NCBI GenBank assembly: GCA_019649035.1
Contig: BMAT01006753.1
Location: 190,097 to 222,899 of the forward strand
Reading direction: 5' to 3'
Length of the DNA stretch: 32,803 nucleotides
Source: Elysia marginata
Taxonomy: Eukaryota > Mollusca > Gastropoda > Plakobranchidae
Part shown: positions 30,032 to 32,803 of the stretch, piece after piece
Numbering within the stretch: the first letter of the stretch is position 1
How the letters are laid out: each line of letters opens with the position of its first letter
Notes under the pieces: model-generated
Databases searched by the model: none
What the model saw: the letters and a program-made list of their open reading frames with translations, nothing else
What the model was told of the DNA's origin: nothing
Translations under genes and position numbers: made by a program

Positions 30032-31621
30032 ATGGCCAATCAAAGCGGTTTCGGCGAGAGGTCTGCTGAGGCTTCCCAAAACGCCTCTGTATACGGAGCC
30101 TGCGCAGAGGGACAACTTGACGATGGAGGGGCTCTAGCTACCTTTGCTGTCTCTGTGGGCGTGTTGCTGCTGTGTGAAAATATTCTCCTTATTACTGTGA
30201 TTGTGCGCACTCGCTCTCTCCACACGAACACCAATATCCTGGTAGCGTCTCTTGCCATCACTGATGTTCTGGTCGGTGCTCAAGTCTGTCTTATGGGCTT
30301 GTCGGAGCAGCCGACGGGCATGCGGTCTTGGCTGAACCTGACGCCGAGGGAAATTCGAATATTCGACAGCTTTTTCACAGGGCTCAACTTCAGTCTTGTT
30401 ACTGTGTCCATCTGCCACTTAAGTGCTCTGGCCTTAGACCGATACTTGTACGTTCTGTGGCCGCTCCACTATCACATCCGCGTGACGAGACGCCGAGTTT
30501 TAGCCACTTCAGGGTTACTCTGGATTCTCGGGCTCGTCTACTTTGCTATTGCCATAATTGTTTTCAGAAATCCTAAGCATCATATAAACTGTCTGATTTG
30601 GGAAACTCCAGCCGTGTACGGCACGTGGCCGCTAGCTAGCGTGTATTTTCTGTGTATGTGCATTGTGCTTGCTAGCACGATAGGTATTGCAAAAATAGCA
30701 GTGAAGCATAGAAGAAAGAAACAGGCAAAACTCGTGTCAAGAAGCTCAAGGCTTTTGTGCCATTCTGTACGGCGTAATGCCGTAGAAGATGGCGGTAGCA
30801 TGGTGAAACCTCATGAAATATCTTTGAACGTCCCAGAAAACGCCACTGACTCGCGAAACGCCCAACCTACAATCTTTACATCAAACAATTCTGGTATGTT
30901 TTCCAGCAGTGTCGCCGGTAGTAGTAAAATGGTTGGAAATGACACGCACTTTTATAAAGATTTCAACGAAAATGCTCAAGCTACATGTCAGCAGGAAACA
31001 AAAGATTCTTCTGATCCAAATCTTTGCACCTATCACATTCGACATGAAAAATGTCTCATGAGTTCATTGAAAAATACCGAGCAGCAACAGATGCTTGCTG
31101 TATCAGTAAGTGAAACAAGCCATCAGAATCATAGAGATGCAGAGAAATCACTCGCGGACACCCATATTGTTATAGACACTTTCAATGGGGTGCAATCTGC
31201 AGACATAAAAGGCATGAGCGAACGGGAATCTTTTGATACTGCCAAGATACCACCAGAAGCGAAAGAAAAACAAGCAGTACCAATTCGTGTGAAAAACATC
31301 AGACCTCTTATCGAACGCGATGGTCAAGGCAAGAACTCGAAACTGCTTAACCACGAAAATGTAAAGATAATTAAGTTTGTGTTTGTTATGTGTGGTTGTT
31401 TTCTCTTGTGTACGTTCTTGCCCCTTGTGTCTTTTATAGTGAGAAGCGCTAACCCTTCTTTGTCGTTACCAGACGGAATGACACCAGTTCTGTTTATAAT
31501 GCTTGGGGCAAACTCAGGACTGAACTTCTTGATCATCACTTTCATGAACAAAGATTTCCGGTTTGCGTTAGTTCAAATTATATCATGTGGTAAAGTCTCT
31601 TGTCATCCAAAGACGTTGTAG
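30032..31621 (+). CDS. Class A (rhodopsin-like) G-protein-coupled receptor, 529 aa, single coding exon
   Basis: A plasma-membrane receptor of unknown ligand. An in-frame TAA at 30011 and GTAATGG context support the ATG. N-glycosylation sites NQS (3) and NAS (17) precede TM1 (about 34-58, N50). Further landmarks are TM2 (68-90, LAITD with D78), TM3 (108-138, DRYLY, R137), TM4 (156-178, W164), TM5 (about 198-222), TM6 (446-470, P464) and TM7 (484-505, NSGLNFLII). The third intracellular loop is about 220 residues. Atypical points: residue 112, the usual Cys3.25 position, is Asp; the toggle Trp is replaced in TFLP; and NPxxY reads NFLII. Cys519 and Cys524 could be palmitoylated. Amine-like or orphan subfamily placement is not possible by eye. 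The long ORF and intact landmarks argue against a pseudogene. Confidence 0.95.
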   Translation: MANQSGFGERSAEASQNASVYGACAEGQLDDGGALATFAVSVGVLLLCENILLITVIVRTRSLHTNTNILVASLAITDVLVGAQVCLMGLSEQPTGMRSWLNLTPREIRIFDSFFTGLNFSLVTVSICHLSALALDRYLYVLWPLHYHIRVTRRRVLATSGLLWILGLVYFAIAIIVFRNPKHHINCLIWETPAVYGTWPLASVYFLCMCIVLASTIGIAKIAVKHRRKKQAKLVSRSSRLLCHSVRRNAVEDGGSMVKPHEISLNVPENATDSRNAQPTIFTSNNSGMFSSSVAGSSKMVGNDTHFYKDFNENAQATCQQETKDSSDPNLCTYHIRHEKCLMSSLKNTEQQQMLAVSVSETSHQNHRDAEKSLADTHIVIDTFNGVQSADIKGMSERESFDTAKIPPEAKEKQAVPIRVKNIRPLIERDGQGKNSKLLNHENVKIIKFVFVMCGCFLLCTFLPLVSFIVRSANPSLSLPDGMTPVLFIMLGANSGLNFLIITFMNKDFRFALVQIISCGKVSCHPKTL

Positions 31622-31696
31622 TTCCTTTTAAAGGGTCGATCAAATTAGTATTGAATTATTCAGCATGTAAAGTTTAAGTTTTTTCTTAACCGAAAT

Positions 31697-31702
31697 AATA
31701 AA
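31697..31702 (+). terminator. Polyadenylation signal AATAAA of the receptor gene
   Basis: A canonical hexamer 76 bp after the stop codon, in an AT-rich 3'UTR. The cleavage site is probably 10-30 bp downstream. Confidence 0.65.
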
Positions 31703-32282
31703 ACATTACATCACACAGACAGAGGGGTTACGGAGGTCATTAATTATTTGTGCTTCTTTTGTACACGCACCTGTCTTCCCCAGCAATAACATGTCTGCAT
31801 AAATGTGCTGGTACGATAATAATTTTTTTAATAATGCAAGAATTCCTCTGTTATAAACACTTTAAATGTGAGTAATTTGGAAAAAAATATGCGTGATGTG
31901 TTAGTACATCTTTGAAGTATGTGGCCTACATTATTGTTTGAATCCAAGATTTACAGTGCCAAAGTCACAATTATGGATCGAAACAATGATTTCGCTGACC
32001 GGGAAATTCGAAACAAGTAAAAGTTATCTCAAATTACCTAGTATGATATGGCAATATTCGAGGCCATCAGCAACAGAGTTAATGGCTAGCTGTTTAGTTT
32101 TAAATTTGAGCTGCGACCTTGTTTTTCTTTAGACGGTTAGAGAAAACAAAACTTATAAACATAATAATTCATGACAAACAAACAAACGTAAGTGCAAAGC
32201 AAAGTGCCCAAAGTTGTTCATAAAACTCCCAAGTTCAATTATTAATAACGGTGATCTTGTCGAATTGCGTCTCCTACACGCA
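31703..32282. other. Gene-free interval
   Basis: AT-rich DNA downstream of the receptor. A 64-codon plus-strand frame at 31938 has no domain. Confidence 0.5.
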
Positions 32283-32360
32283 GAGCCGAGACCCTAAGGC
32301 CAAAACAGAAGAAAACATGACACGCAGAGGCAGAGCCTTAAAATAGAGAGAATACTTTTC
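32283..32360 (+). repeat. Dispersed repeat, uninterrupted copy
   Basis: CCGAGACCCTAAGGCC, then GAAGAAAACATGACACGCAG and GAGCCTTAAAATAG give the continuous form of the repeat that the foldback interrupts at 471-683. Confidence 0.65.
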
Positions 32361-32664
32361 GAGGCTATACTTTTACGAGCTTGTTTTTAGCCGCTTGAGC
32401 GGCGGAAAGTATCGGCTCGACCCCACATAGAGAGCGCTGTTTTACCCGGCCGTCTGACAAAGAGGTTTTTTTTTCTGATGGACAGTCTATTTACTAAATT
32501 AATAAGGCCAAAACGTATATTTGGAGTTCACGATATCACCAAAGCGCGGGCATCTGACGGAGAATACCATCATCTGTTCACAAAATTGAAGTGCTACCCC
32601 GATAGGTTTTATGCCTACATGAGGATGAGTTTGGTTATTATTATCATCAGCATAATCACTATCG
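32361..32664. other. Gene-free interval
   Basis: It contains a small inverted pair near 32390 (GCCGCTTGAGCGGC). I see no gene. Confidence 0.5.
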
Positions 32665-32706
32665 TCGTCGTCATCCCCGTCATCGTCATGATCATTATAG
32701 TCATCC

Positions 32707-32749
<43 letters not shown>

Positions 32750-32803
32750 CATCATCATTACCTTCATCATCATCATCGTCATCATCAATATCATCATCAT
32801 CAT
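32665..32803. repeat. (CAT/ATC)n microsatellite, cut by the window edge
   Basis: CAT-family trinucleotides with GTC and CCT interruptions run to the end of the window. The poly-Met open frame on the minus strand is an artefact. Confidence 0.95.

Noticed and set aside
30040-30801. Minus-strand open frames inside the receptor gene
   Set aside because: Shadow frames of the receptor CDS, without motifs of their own.

Overview
This is an AT-rich animal nuclear sequence: spliced exons with consensus GT/AG sites, tRNA-derived SINEs, decayed LINE reverse transcriptases, a mariner relic, MITE-like elements and many di- and trinucleotide microsatellites. The repeat families and the type of intracellular protease suggest a mollusc, probably a gastropod. 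That assignment is inference from memory and was not tested by any search. Nothing looks bacterial, and I saw no CRISPR array, rRNA or intact tRNA.

Two genes are well supported. The first is a six-exon gene on the minus strand (start codon 18887, stop 9978). It encodes a 338-residue trypsin-fold (PA clan) serine peptidase without a signal peptide. No single open reading frame shows it; I assembled it from splice sites. All five introns have GT...AG ends, all intron phases match, and the summed CDS is exactly 339 codons including the stop. The second is a plus-strand gene near the right end (30032-31621). It encodes a 529-residue class A seven-transmembrane receptor whose whole coding sequence lies in one exon, with a probable 5'UTR splice acceptor and a polyadenylation signal.

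Layout: 1-9.9 kb has no confident gene. It holds a 213-bp near-perfect foldback nested in a dispersed repeat, a 776-bp mariner relic, two tRNA-derived SINEs, a Penelope-like or LINE-like fragment in inverted arrangement, and a 279-bp MITE with 8-bp target-site duplications. 9.98-18.9 kb is the protease gene; its introns carry two copies of one SINE family in opposite orientations, an endonuclease/RT-type LINE tail and a 40-43 bp minisatellite. 18.9-23.4 kb is gene-poor upstream sequence. 23.9-25.6 kb is a decayed minus-strand LINE with readable RT motifs. 28.2-29.25 kb is a second 5'-truncated LINE ending in a trinucleotide repeat. 30-31.7 kb is the receptor gene, and the window ends inside a long CAT/ATC microsatellite.

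The most unusual structure is the minisatellite in protease intron 2. Its units are homologous to the junction between exon 2 and intron 2, so about twelve extra copies of a 5' splice-site segment lie directly downstream of the real donor. The two genes show no evident functional connection.
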